DNA of 64,000 nt. Origin: Pseudomonas bubulae (lineage in GTDB: Bacteria; Pseudomonadota; Gammaproteobacteria; Pseudomonadales; Pseudomonadaceae). The position numbers were made by a program, and so were the translations under genes. The notes under the pieces were generated by a model, which was not told where the DNA came from, searched no databases, and saw nothing but the letters and a program-made list of their open reading frames with translations. The stretch covers positions 2,393,001 to 2,457,000 of the forward strand of contig NZ_CP146077.1 in NCBI RefSeq assembly GCF_037023725.1. Reading direction: 5' to 3'. Each line of letters starts with the position of its first letter. Positions within the stretch are counted from its first letter, which is position 1. This document shows, in pieces, positions 23,865 through 32,900 of the stretch.

Positions 23865-25637
23865 TCAGATTCCTTGTTCGCTCAGCCACAGGTTCAGGGC
23901 GGCCAGTTGCCACAGCTTGGAGCCGTTGAGAGGGGTCAGCTGGCTTTGCGGGTTGGTCAGCAACTGGTCAAGCATGGCTGGCTGGAACAGGCCGCGATCC
24001 TGGCTCGGGTCCAGCAGCAGGTCGCGCACCCAGTTGAGGGTGTTGCCCTGCAAGTGCTTGAGCCCCGGCACCGGGAAATAGCCTTTTTTGCGGTCGATGA
24101 CTTCGCTGGGGATCACCAGTCGTGCGGCTTCCTTGAGTACCTGCTTACCGCCGTCGGGCAGTTTGAAGCGCGCTGGAATCCGCGCTGACAGCTCGGCCAG
24201 GCGGTAATCGAGAAACGGCGTGCGGGCTTCCAGGCCCCAGGCCATGGTCATGTTGTCCACCCGTTTGACCGGGTCATCCACCAGCATCACGGTGCTGTCC
24301 AGGCGCAAGGCCTTGTCCACCCCGGCCTGGGCCCCCGGCTGTGCGAAATGCTCACGCACAAAGTCGCCAGCGGCGTCATTGGCTGTCAGCCATTGTGGCT
24401 GGACGGTGGCCTTGTACTCGTCGTAACTGCGGTCGAAAAAGGCTTCGCGGTACGCGGCATAAGGATCGCTGGCGCCATCTACTTGTGGATACCAGTGATA
24501 GCCGGCAAACAGTTCGTCAGCGCCCTGGCCGCTTTGCACCACCTTGCAATGCTTGGCCACTTCACGCGACAACAGATAAAAGGCGATGCAGTCATGACTG
24601 ACCATCGGCTCGCTCATGGCGCGGAAGGCCGCTGGCAGTTGCTCGATGATTTCGTGCTCGCCAATGCGCAGTTGGTGATGGCGCGTGCCGTAATGCCGGG
24701 CAATCAAATCCGAATACTGGAATTCATCCCCGCGCTCGCCGCCTGCGTCCTCAAAGCCGATGGAGAAAGTCGACAGATCCTGTACGCCCACATCGCGCAA
24801 CAACCCCACCAACAAACTGGAGTCGACACCGCCAGAGAGCAGCACGCCGACATCCACCGCCGCCCGTTGGCGGATAGCCACGGCTTCGTGGGTGCTGTCG
24901 AGGACACGATCGCGCCAATCTTCCAGGGTCAGATTGACTTCATCGGCACGGGGGCCGTAGGGCAGGGTCCACCAGGTTTTTTGCTCGGTGTGGCCATTGG
25001 CGTCAATACGCAACCAGGTCGCGGGTGGCAGCTTTTCGATACCGGCAATCAGCGTGCGTGGCGCTGGTACAACGGCATGAAAATTCAGGTAGTGATTAAG
25101 CGCCACCGGGTCGAGCATGGGGCTGATATCACCGCCCTTGAGCAGCGCCGGCAGGGTCGAGGCAAAGCGCAAGCGCTCACCGGTACGCGACAGATACAGC
25201 GGCTTGACCCCCAGACGATCGCGGGCCAGAAACAGGCGCTGGGCATCGCGTTCCCAGATGGCAAAGGCAAACATGCCATTGAGCTTGGGCAGCAGCGCTT
25301 CGCCCCAGGCGTGATAGCCCTTGAGCAGAACTTCGGTATCGCCACCCGAATAAAAGCTGTAGCCCAGGGCTTCAAGCTCGGCGCGCAGCTCGGGGAAGTT
25401 ATAGATCGCGCCGTTGAAGGCCAGCGACAAACCCAGCTGGCTGTCGATCATCGGTTGGGCTGAACCATCCGACAAATCCATGATTTTCAGGCGGCGATGG
25501 CCCAGGGCTATCGGCCCCTGGCTGTGAAAACCCCAGGCATCGGGGCCACGTGGTGCAAGGTGGTGGGTGATGCGTTCGATGGCTGCCAGGTCGGCAGGGT
25601 GTTGATCAAAACGTAACTCGCCAGCTAATCCGCACAT
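23865..25637 (-). CDS. asnO: N-acetylglutaminylglutamine amidotransferase (asparagine-synthase type)
   Basis: Final NAGGN step: amidates the C-terminal carboxyl using glutamine. The 590-aa protein has the class II glutaminase domain with catalytic Cys2 (MCGLAGEL) and the AsnB-type ATP-pyrophosphatase domain with PP-loop LLSGGVDSSLL (about residue 265) and SGQGADELFAGYHWYP. It is the first gene of the osmolyte operon. General AsnB is the alternative, but the adjacent GNAT/ATP-grasp gene makes the NAGGN assignment strong. Confidence 0.9.
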   Translation of the reverse strand: MCGLAGELRFDQHPADLAAIERITHHLAPRGPDAWGFHSQGPIALGHRRLKIMDLSDGSAQPMIDSQLGLSLAFNGAIYNFPELRAELEALGYSFYSGGDTEVLLKGYHAWGEALLPKLNGMFAFAIWERDAQRLFLARDRLGVKPLYLSRTGERLRFASTLPALLKGGDISPMLDPVALNHYLNFHAVVPAPRTLIAGIEKLPPATWLRIDANGHTEQKTWWTLPYGPRADEVNLTLEDWRDRVLDSTHEAVAIRQRAAVDVGVLLSGGVDSSLLVGLLRDVGVQDLSTFSIGFEDAGGERGDEFQYSDLIARHYGTRHHQLRIGEHEIIEQLPAAFRAMSEPMVSHDCIAFYLLSREVAKHCKVVQSGQGADELFAGYHWYPQVDGASDPYAAYREAFFDRSYDEYKATVQPQWLTANDAAGDFVREHFAQPGAQAGVDKALRLDSTVMLVDDPVKRVDNMTMAWGLEARTPFLDYRLAELSARIPARFKLPDGGKQVLKEAARLVIPSEVIDRKKGYFPVPGLKHLQGNTLNWVRDLLLDPSQDRGLFQPAMLDQLLTNPQSQLTPLNGSKLWQLAALNLWLSEQGI

Positions 25638-25980
25638 GGTGTGTAAATCCTTGGTCTTTCGGCATGTGGTGCTACAGGGATGAGTCAGCGTCTTTGCAGG
25701 ACGCCTGGTAGCGCTTTGGGCCCGGTTTTAAAGGGCGATGCAGTTTTTGACTGCATCGCCAGCCCTTGCGGTGCAAGGCACAAGGCACTCGCTCCGGCAT
25801 AAATGACCGTGTTTTATCGAGTGACCTGTGCCCGGATCGTTCAATAAAAGTTACAAGTGGTTGTTTTGTCGGGGCTTGGGAGGCCAGCAGGGTTTTGGCT
25901 GAAGAGCACTATTTATCTATGTCACATCCCCTGCGACGCCACGTTAGGTTAGGCGCTCTCTGACCTGCAGAAGACCGGAT
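25638..25980. other. Divergent intergenic region with hairpin
   Basis: It lies between the NAGGN operon (minus) and the NEL-effector gene (plus). A perfect 11-bp hairpin GGCGATGCAGT/ACTGCATCGCC with a 5-nt loop (25734-25760) lies about 100 bp upstream of asnO. It could be a leader element or an old terminator; there is no good T-run. No hrp-box-like GGAACC motif precedes the effector gene. No ORF here is convincing. Confidence 0.55.
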
Positions 25981-28900
25981 ATGCCCCGCCATATGCCCCC
26001 GCTGGATGCTCGCGATACCACGCTCAGTGACCTGGAACCCCTGGAGCTGGTCCACAGCCATATGCCCAAATGGTTGTTGGGCGCTGATCCACAGGTCATT
26101 GCGGCCATGAATGCATCCATGGCCAGTAGCCGTTTCTATCATGGCCTGGTCGGCAAGAAGTTCGGTGAGCTGCAAAGTGTCGAGGTGTACTGCGGGGCAT
26201 TGCTGGCAGCCGAGGTCAGGCGTGAGTTCGGGTCGTCACTGAATATTCACCGTGACTATCTGGCGGTGGTGCATGTTCACCTGATCCCCAATATCACGTT
26301 GTTCAGTTCCGTTCGCCATTACCTGGTGCATGACGAGCCGAAAACCCTGCTGTGGGCAGCCCTGCAGAATTTTTCGGCCGACGAGGCCCTTGCAAACGGC
26401 TTTAATCCGCAAAGCCATATCCGCTACGGTGGCCATCCTCAGCAGATCAGCCCTCTCGAGCCCTGCCACTTTGCCGCGCTATGCCGCAGGCTGGATCTGG
26501 GGCTCAAGTATCAACAGTATCTGGAGCATGCTTTGGGCGTTACGGCGTCGGGAACTCCCGGGCCCAGGCATTTGGCGACAGAGTCGAACCTCAGGCTTTT
26601 AAAAACCCATGACATGGCGGTCGACGCGCATGTCGCCTACCTCAAGAAACAAATCAGTCAGGCAGCCTATACCACACTGCTTGCCGCCCTGGCTCTGCCC
26701 GCCAGTACTGCCCAGGTGCACGGGGTGCAACTGGACGGCAAGCCGATGGTGCCAAGTTCCTTGTCGATACTGGACACGGAAATTGACGGGGTGGTGGTCT
26801 TCTCTTCCGACACCTTGTTGTTGCACCCCGGCAACCGCTTGATTGCCTATATCCCCAATGACCCGCGGGCACCCTTGTTCGAGTTCAGTTCATTGCAGGT
26901 ATTCACCGATGAGTTGAAGCATCGCCTGCTGGATCCGGCGTATGCCAGGTTTTTCTCCCGCTTCACCGCCTTGAATGTACGGCCGCTGTTTATGCAAAAG
27001 GTCGCTGGCAGGCCCGAGCATCTGGCCCTTACCGCAACCCCTCTGACCATCAGCGCAGCGCATTACCTGTGCACGGTGCAGCTCAGGAACATGTTTGCCG
27101 ATGCCCGGCAACTGGCCGTGCCCACCGGCGTGCTGGACGAGCGCGAACGCGAAGAGCGCTGGCAGATGTACAAAACGGCAGGGTTGTTTCTGGTAAACGT
27201 CGCGGCCCTTTTTGTGCCGGTGCTGGGCGATCTGATGCTGGCGGTGGCCATTGGGGAGATGCTCAAAGAAGTCTATGAGGGGGTGGAAGACTGGGCCCAG
27301 GGCGATGTTGACCATGCTCGCGAGCACTTGCTCAATGTCGCCACGGATCTGGCCGTCAACGCAGGGGTAGTGGTCGGGCTGGGAGCTGTCAAAGCCGCTG
27401 CCAGTCGTTTGAGCGCAGCCACCCGGGCGCACTTTGAAGGCTTTCAACCCGTCAGTCGTGATGATGGCACCACCCGGTTATGGAATAAAAACCTGCAGCA
27501 CTACGAGCATAAAGTAATGGGCGAGCATCGCTATACAGCTGATGCCCAAGGTTTACTCAGCCTTCATGGCAGGCAGTATGTAGACGTGGACGGCAAGCAC
27601 TATCCTGTCGAATTCGACAGCGAGCGCAGGCAATGGCGCATACCTCATCCGCGCAGGGCCGATGCTTTCAGGCCTGCCTTGCTACATAACAACGAAGGGG
27701 CCTGGCAGCATGCCCATGAGCGGCCACTGGAGTGGCAAGACAGTGCGACGCTGCTGGGCCGTTTGGGATCGGCAACAGCAGCACTGGACAGGCAGACACT
27801 GGAACGGATTCGGGAACTGACTGACACGGCACCGGGCGTCCTGCGCCGCATGCATCTGGAAAGTCTGGCGCCGCCTTCCTTGCTGAAAGTCAGCCTCAAG
27901 CGCTTTGAAATCAACCAGCTTATCGACACCTTTGTCGCACAGATGAGTACCGACCAGTATGCCTCCCGGCGCTGGAGCGAGCTGCAATTACAGCTCTTGC
28001 CGGCATTGCCGAAATGGCCAGCGGGCAAGGTGTTGACGGTTGCCGACGATACGGGAAACCGCCTTGCGCACTATGCCAGTGTGATGTGGCCGGCTACGTC
28101 CCATATCAACCTGACAAGCTCTGTCGTTGAGCAAGGCAAGTTGCTGGATGCTGTTCTTGCGGCCTTGTCCGACTCACAGGTCAGGGCACTGCTGGGCAAT
28201 GACCTGCCTGCTCCGGGGGCACTGGCCCGCAGACTGGCCCTGGTATTGGGCAGTCATGCGCGGGATAACAAACGTCAGGTCTTCGAGAGGTTGTATGGGC
28301 TTTTCAATATCTCGTCTGCGGCAGAAGCCTTGCCCATCGAACGTGACTTTCCGGGGTTGCCCCGTACGGTAGCGCAAGCGTTGGTTGAGTCGGCCAGTAA
28401 TCCGCAGCTTGAACATTTGCGCAGGGGCAGAGTGCCGCTGGAACTGGCCGAGCTGGCGCGCATGCACCTGCGTGAGGCCAGGATAAACCGGGCGATCGAA
28501 GGCTTTTATCTTGAGCATCAGGCCAATGACGACACTGAGCGGCTGGCCTTGCATTATCTGGATCAACTGCCCGGCTGGCCTGCTGACAAGGCGCTGGAGA
28601 TTCGCGAAGATTCGATTTCAGGCGCCATGACTCATTATTGGGGCGGCGTACAGACGACCCCACCGCACGTGCTGGTCAAAACGCTGCGGGGCTACGAGCG
28701 TTACCGGCCACGCGGTCATGTCCATTTGCTTGAGCCTGGCGGTCCTCTGCCATTATCCACTGCCGTGTTTGAATCCCTGACCGATCTTGAGCGCGATGCC
28801 ATGGGCTTTGCTGCAAACACGGATGCCCCGGCGTTCAATGCGGCCCTGGCAAAGCGGGCGGCCAATGCCCGTCAGGAGTCCGCCCAGGTGTTGCGCATAC

Positions 28901-30795
28901 AGCCGATCAAACCGGGGTTCAAACCGCCGATTACCCTGGCAGATGGTCAGGTGGGCTACCCCCTGTGCGGAATGACATCCGGTGAGCACTCCTGGGAATT
29001 GCAGCGCCGTGTGCGCAGGATTTACTCCGACTTTGAAGATGAGCAAGTCATTGAATACCTCGACACCCTGGTCGAGCGGGGGCTTGAACCGCTCAATATC
29101 CTGCGTGAGCGCAAGCGCGAGAGAAGGGCCTTGCTAACGAGCCTGCAAGCCTGGATCGATGCCACTCCGGGTGAAGTTGTTCCGACCGATACCCTATATG
29201 ACTACCCCGAGAACCGATATCAGGCTGCAGGGCTGATTGAGCGTTGCTGGCGTAAAAACCCCGCTCATATTCCCTGGGCTCACAACGAAGAGTTGCACAG
29301 CCTGAGCCTGGACGGCTTTCGATTGGGCAACTTTCCGGATCTGCCAGCCATTGCCGACTTCAGCCATGTGCGGGAATTGAAACTCAGCAACATGAATTGC
29401 CGGGACACGGCCAATGCATTCCTTGAACATTTCAGCGGGCTGGTTGCCCTTGAAATGGATAACAATCGCATGGTCAACCTGCCCAGGCAGTTGGAGCGCA
29501 TGCCCAATCTGCAGCGTTTGTCCCTGGCCCGTAACCTGTTGTATCTGAACCCGGGCAACCTGTCGGTATTGAACTCGCTGGGCAAGCTGCAAGTGCTCAA
29601 CCTCAATGACAACCTGCTGGGTCCGAACCTTAGCCTCAGTAATCTGGGTTTTTTGCGTCGGGTCTATTTGCGTCGTACCTGGATCGACCAATGGCCGCAA
29701 GACCTGATATCCCGCCCGTTTCTTGAGTCGGCCGATCTGCGGGAAAACCGTATTATCGACATACCTGAACATGTCTATCAGGCCTCACCCACTGTGACGC
29801 GCAATATTTCCCTGGCCGGCAACCCGTTGTCCGCCACCAGCCGCCTGCGTCTGGCCCGCTATGCCATGCAGGGTGGCAGCAGCATGGGCATCAACAGCGA
29901 ACAGTTGATGAGCGAGGCGGCGGCGTTCGAGTTCTGGACGGCGGGTATTACCGCTCAGGAATTGCGAAGAAGAGAGCTGTTATGGAACAGCTTGCGAGCC
30001 GATGCGGCTTCAGACGATTTTTTTACGGTGCTCAGCCGTTTGACATCGACTGCGGACGCCCATGAAGTGCGTCAGGATTTCAGCCGACGTGTCTGGGAAA
30101 TGATTGAAGCGGCCAACGAGAGCTCCTCCTTGCGCCGTGATGTGCTGGATATTGCGGCTTCGCCGCGTAGCTGTACAGACAGTGTGGCTTTTACGTTCAG
30201 CGAGATGGAAGTGCAAATGGAACTGTCCGGGCTTTCAGGCGCGGGCTCGCCTCAGAAGCAGCAACTGCTGACTCTGGGCAAAGGGCTTTTCAGGCTCGAC
30301 AGGCTCGCCAGAATCGCCCACGAGCACTTTTTGTTACGCCTTGAGGGGGCAGGCCCGGCACCGGACGAGCTTGAGATGCACCTGGCTTACCGTGTGGGCC
30401 TGGCGCGAGCCCTTGAGCTGCCGGGGCAACCTGAAAGCATGGCGTTTAAATCACTGGCCGGGGTGACTCAGGCAGATCTGGACATTGCGCGGCTGGAAGT
30501 CGAAAAGGCCGAGAAAACGGCCTCGCTGAACATCTTTATCAGCACCCGCCAGTTTTGGCGGGAGTACTTGATACGTACCCACAGGACGCAATATGGCGCG
30601 CTGACCGAGCCGTACTTCGAGGCGTTAAGCAACTTGCTTAAAAGATCTCCAGAAATGAACAGTGAGCGCTATCTGCGCGAGGTCAGCGAAGTTCGCCATC
30701 AGATGGACGCGGCTGTCGATGTCTGGAGCCTGCAAAAGACCGAGGCGCTGCTGGCGCCCAAGTCCCTTGAGGGGTCGCCCTCTACAGCCCTTTGA
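25981..30795 (+). CDS. NEL-type E3 ubiquitin ligase domain protein with dermonecrotic-toxin-like N-terminus and LRRs
   Basis: A 1604-aa multidomain protein. Residues 1-600 resemble the dermonecrotic-toxin (DUF6543-type) region of Pseudomonas: RLIAYIPNDPRAPLFEFSSL near 280, a hydrophobic, possibly membrane-inserting segment near 400-430 (LFLVNVAALFVPVLGDLML), and a beta-rich block HGRQYVDVDGKHYPVEFD near 525. Residues about 1105-1290 are leucine-rich repeats (LVALEMDNNRMVNLP and similar). Residues about 1300-1604 fit the NEL domain of the IpaH/SspH E3 ligases. Its C-x-D motif is SPRSCTDSVAF, with Cys1398 as the predicted catalytic residue and Asp1400. There is no signal peptide. A second DUF6543-type gene lies 3.8 kb away. 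Its last 14 bp overlap mnmC tail to tail. The start is uncertain (weak SD; ATG 25993 is possible). Ligase activity and secretion are inferred. Confidence 0.85.
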   Translation: MPRHMPPLDARDTTLSDLEPLELVHSHMPKWLLGADPQVIAAMNASMASSRFYHGLVGKKFGELQSVEVYCGALLAAEVRREFGSSLNIHRDYLAVVHVHLIPNITLFSSVRHYLVHDEPKTLLWAALQNFSADEALANGFNPQSHIRYGGHPQQISPLEPCHFAALCRRLDLGLKYQQYLEHALGVTASGTPGPRHLATESNLRLLKTHDMAVDAHVAYLKKQISQAAYTTLLAALALPASTAQVHGVQLDGKPMVPSSLSILDTEIDGVVVFSSDTLLLHPGNRLIAYIPNDPRAPLFEFSSLQVFTDELKHRLLDPAYARFFSRFTALNVRPLFMQKVAGRPEHLALTATPLTISAAHYLCTVQLRNMFADARQLAVPTGVLDEREREERWQMYKTAGLFLVNVAALFVPVLGDLMLAVAIGEMLKEVYEGVEDWAQGDVDHAREHLLNVATDLAVNAGVVVGLGAVKAAASRLSAATRAHFEGFQPVSRDDGTTRLWNKNLQHYEHKVMGEHRYTADAQGLLSLHGRQYVDVDGKHYPVEFDSERRQWRIPHPRRADAFRPALLHNNEGAWQHAHERPLEWQDSATLLGRLGSATAALDRQTLERIRELTDTAPGVLRRMHLESLAPPSLLKVSLKRFEINQLIDTFVAQMSTDQYASRRWSELQLQLLPALPKWPAGKVLTVADDTGNRLAHYASVMWPATSHINLTSSVVEQGKLLDAVLAALSDSQVRALLGNDLPAPGALARRLALVLGSHARDNKRQVFERLYGLFNISSAAEALPIERDFPGLPRTVAQALVESASNPQLEHLRRGRVPLELAELARMHLREARINRAIEGFYLEHQANDDTERLALHYLDQLPGWPADKALEIREDSISGAMTHYWGGVQTTPPHVLVKTLRGYERYRPRGHVHLLEPGGPLPLSTAVFESLTDLERDAMGFAANTDAPAFNAALAKRAANARQESAQVLRIQPIKPGFKPPITLADGQVGYPLCGMTSGEHSWELQRRVRRIYSDFEDEQVIEYLDTLVERGLEPLNILRERKRERRALLTSLQAWIDATPGEVVPTDTLYDYPENRYQAAGLIERCWRKNPAHIPWAHNEELHSLSLDGFRLGNFPDLPAIADFSHVRELKLSNMNCRDTANAFLEHFSGLVALEMDNNRMVNLPRQLERMPNLQRLSLARNLLYLNPGNLSVLNSLGKLQVLNLNDNLLGPNLSLSNLGFLRRVYLRRTWIDQWPQDLISRPFLESADLRENRIIDIPEHVYQASPTVTRNISLAGNPLSATSRLRLARYAMQGGSSMGINSEQLMSEAAAFEFWTAGITAQELRRRELLWNSLRADAASDDFFTVLSRLTSTADAHEVRQDFSRRVWEMIEAANESSSLRRDVLDIAASPRSCTDSVAFTFSEMEVQMELSGLSGAGSPQKQQLLTLGKGLFRLDRLARIAHEHFLLRLEGAGPAPDELEMHLAYRVGLARALELPGQPESMAFKSLAGVTQADLDIARLEVEKAEKTASLNIFISTRQFWREYLIRTHRTQYGALTEPYFEALSNLLKRSPEMNSERYLREVSEVRHQMDAAVDVWSLQKTEALLAPKSLEGSPSTAL

Positions 30796-32761
30796 TCAGG
30801 GCCCGCAGCCCGAACCGGTTCGGCAGGCAGGCTTCGGCCACTGCTCTGGATACGGGCAGGGGTTCATCGTTGATCCAGGCGGCGAGTATTTCGCCAGACA
30901 GGGGTGCGGTGATGAGCCCGCGAGAGCCGTGGCCGCTGTTGACGTACAAGCCATCAAGCCACGGGCAGGGGACGTCAGGCACCTGTCGGGCATCCTTGCG
31001 CAACACGCCATAGGCGCTGGCGAACTGCTCCGGATCCGCGAGCGGGCCTACAATTGGCAAGTAGTCCGGGCTGGTGCAGCGGAACGCTGCCCATCCACGC
31101 AGGGTGTCAGGGTTGAGTTGTTCGTCACCGAGCCGATGGGCCAGGTCCGGTGAGATTTCCTCGAGCAGCTCGAGGTTACCTTGATGCCCCTGCGGGGTGG
31201 TGGTCAGGTCTTCGTTATCAAAGTCGAAGCTGGCGCCCAGCGTGTGCTCACCGAGGCGGCCAGGAGCCACATAGCCCTCGGCACACACTACGGTTTTCAA
31301 TACGGCGCTGGCAGGGGTTTCTACCAGTTGAGTGATTTGCCCGCGAATCCGTTTGAGTGGCAGGCCGCTGCTGGCCGGGAAGCGCTTGACCTCGGCAGCG
31401 CCAGCCAGAATGACAACCGGAGCGCTGGCCAGTACCTGGTCGTTGTGGCACGCCTGCCATTGCTCATTGACCTTGTGCAGTTGCAAAATGTCATGGTGGG
31501 TCAGCACCCGAACCTTGGGGTGCAGGGCCTGGTAGTGGCAAAGCGCTGGAGGGTGAACCCAGCCGCCTTCGGGGTAGAACAGGCCGCCGTGGGCCAGTTC
31601 GATCCCGGCCAGGGCTTGTGCCTGGGGTTGGTCAAGCAGATGCACCAGCGCCGGGGGAAAGGCTGCGGCCAGTTGGGCCTGTCGTGCGGCTTCCTTGGCG
31701 TTGAAAGCCAATTGCAGGACCCCGCAATCATCCCAGTCGCGCCCGCGCTGCAGGTGTTCCAGCAGACGACGGGTGTAGCCAAAGCCGCTGACGATCATCT
31801 GCGACAAAGTCGTACCGTGTGCCGAGAGCTTGAGGTACAGAACGCCTTGCGGGTTGCCCGACGCTTCCTTGGCCAGTCTTTCGTGGCGCTCCAGCAATAT
31901 CACCGTCCAGCCGCGGCGGGCCAGGCTATTGGCGCTGGCGCAACCCGACAGGCCGCCACCGATGACCAGTGCTGTACGCGGGCCTTTGATCCGGGGCGGG
32001 CGGGCAAACCAGGGTTTGACTGTGGGTGCTGTTGAAGCGGTGTCCGGCAAGCCGACAAAGGTGCCGCGCAGGATTTCCCACTTATGGCCTATGCCTGGCG
32101 TGCGGCGCATCTTGAATCCGGCGTCATTCAGTGCGCGGCGTACCCAGCCGGTGCTGGTGAATGTGCTGATTGTCGAATCGGGTGCCGCCAGGCGTGCCAA
32201 TTGCGCGAACAGTTCCGGGGTCCACATGTCGGGGTTTTTCGCCGGGGCAAAACCGTCTAGAAACCATGCATCAACTTTGGCGTCGAGTTGCGGCAACTGT
32301 TCAAGTGCATCGCCGATCAATAACGTGAGCGTGACCCGGCCATCGGCCAGGGTCAGGGTCTGAAAGCCCGGATGGATTGCAAAATACACGGCCAGCAATT
32401 GTTCGCTGAGGGGCGTCAGCTCCGGCCACAGGGCCAGCGCGCGTTGCAGGTCGTTGCGGGTCAGCGGGTATTTTTCGACGCTGATGAACTGCAGGCGCGC
32501 ATCGGGGTGGGCATGTTGCTCGAACAGCTGCCACGCGCACAAAAAATTCAGCCCGGTGCCGAAACCGGTTTCGCCAATAACCAGATGGCCGTCAGCGGGC
32601 AGGGCGGCGAAACGCTCTGCAAGGGCGTTCTGTTCGATAAAGACATAGCGGGTTTCTTCAAGCCCCGACTTGTCCGAAAAATACACGTCATCAAACACCC
32701 GTGAATGGGGGCGACCTTGGTCATCCCAGTCGATCTGGGCATTGGCAGTTTCAGTAGTCAT
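30782..32761 (-). CDS. mnmC: Bifunctional tRNA mnm5s2U34 biosynthesis protein MnmC
   Basis: Completes the wobble-uridine modification of tRNA Lys, Glu and Gln: an FAD-dependent oxidase removes the carboxymethyl group and a SAM methyltransferase then methylates the amine. The 659-aa protein is N-terminal methyltransferase (about residues 1-235, with GETGFGTGLNFLCAW and AWFLDGFAPAKNPDMW) plus C-terminal DAO-like oxidase (about 260-640, with VIGGGLSGCASANSLARRG). It overlaps the effector gene by 14 bp at its 3' end. Confidence 0.96.
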   Translation of the reverse strand: MTTETANAQIDWDDQGRPHSRVFDDVYFSDKSGLEETRYVFIEQNALAERFAALPADGHLVIGETGFGTGLNFLCAWQLFEQHAHPDARLQFISVEKYPLTRNDLQRALALWPELTPLSEQLLAVYFAIHPGFQTLTLADGRVTLTLLIGDALEQLPQLDAKVDAWFLDGFAPAKNPDMWTPELFAQLARLAAPDSTISTFTSTGWVRRALNDAGFKMRRTPGIGHKWEILRGTFVGLPDTASTAPTVKPWFARPPRIKGPRTALVIGGGLSGCASANSLARRGWTVILLERHERLAKEASGNPQGVLYLKLSAHGTTLSQMIVSGFGYTRRLLEHLQRGRDWDDCGVLQLAFNAKEAARQAQLAAAFPPALVHLLDQPQAQALAGIELAHGGLFYPEGGWVHPPALCHYQALHPKVRVLTHHDILQLHKVNEQWQACHNDQVLASAPVVILAGAAEVKRFPASSGLPLKRIRGQITQLVETPASAVLKTVVCAEGYVAPGRLGEHTLGASFDFDNEDLTTTPQGHQGNLELLEEISPDLAHRLGDEQLNPDTLRGWAAFRCTSPDYLPIVGPLADPEQFASAYGVLRKDARQVPDVPCPWLDGLYVNSGHGSRGLITAPLSGEILAAWINDEPLPVSRAVAEACLPNRFGLRALIKGL

Positions 32762-32900
32762 GTGTGGCTCGGCAACGGCAAGGCAGCCATTCTAGCCGAT
32801 CAGTCAGGCCGGGACTGATCCATGACAGGTTTGCTCGGTTTCTTCCTGCATATTGCAGAGCAATCCGCTAGGCTTGGTTCATCTTGCCAGGGAGCATTCC

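Noticed and set aside
25638..25980. hrp box ahead of the NEL effector gene
   Set aside because: No GGAACC motif with a CCAC partner at the required spacing was found on reading the region.
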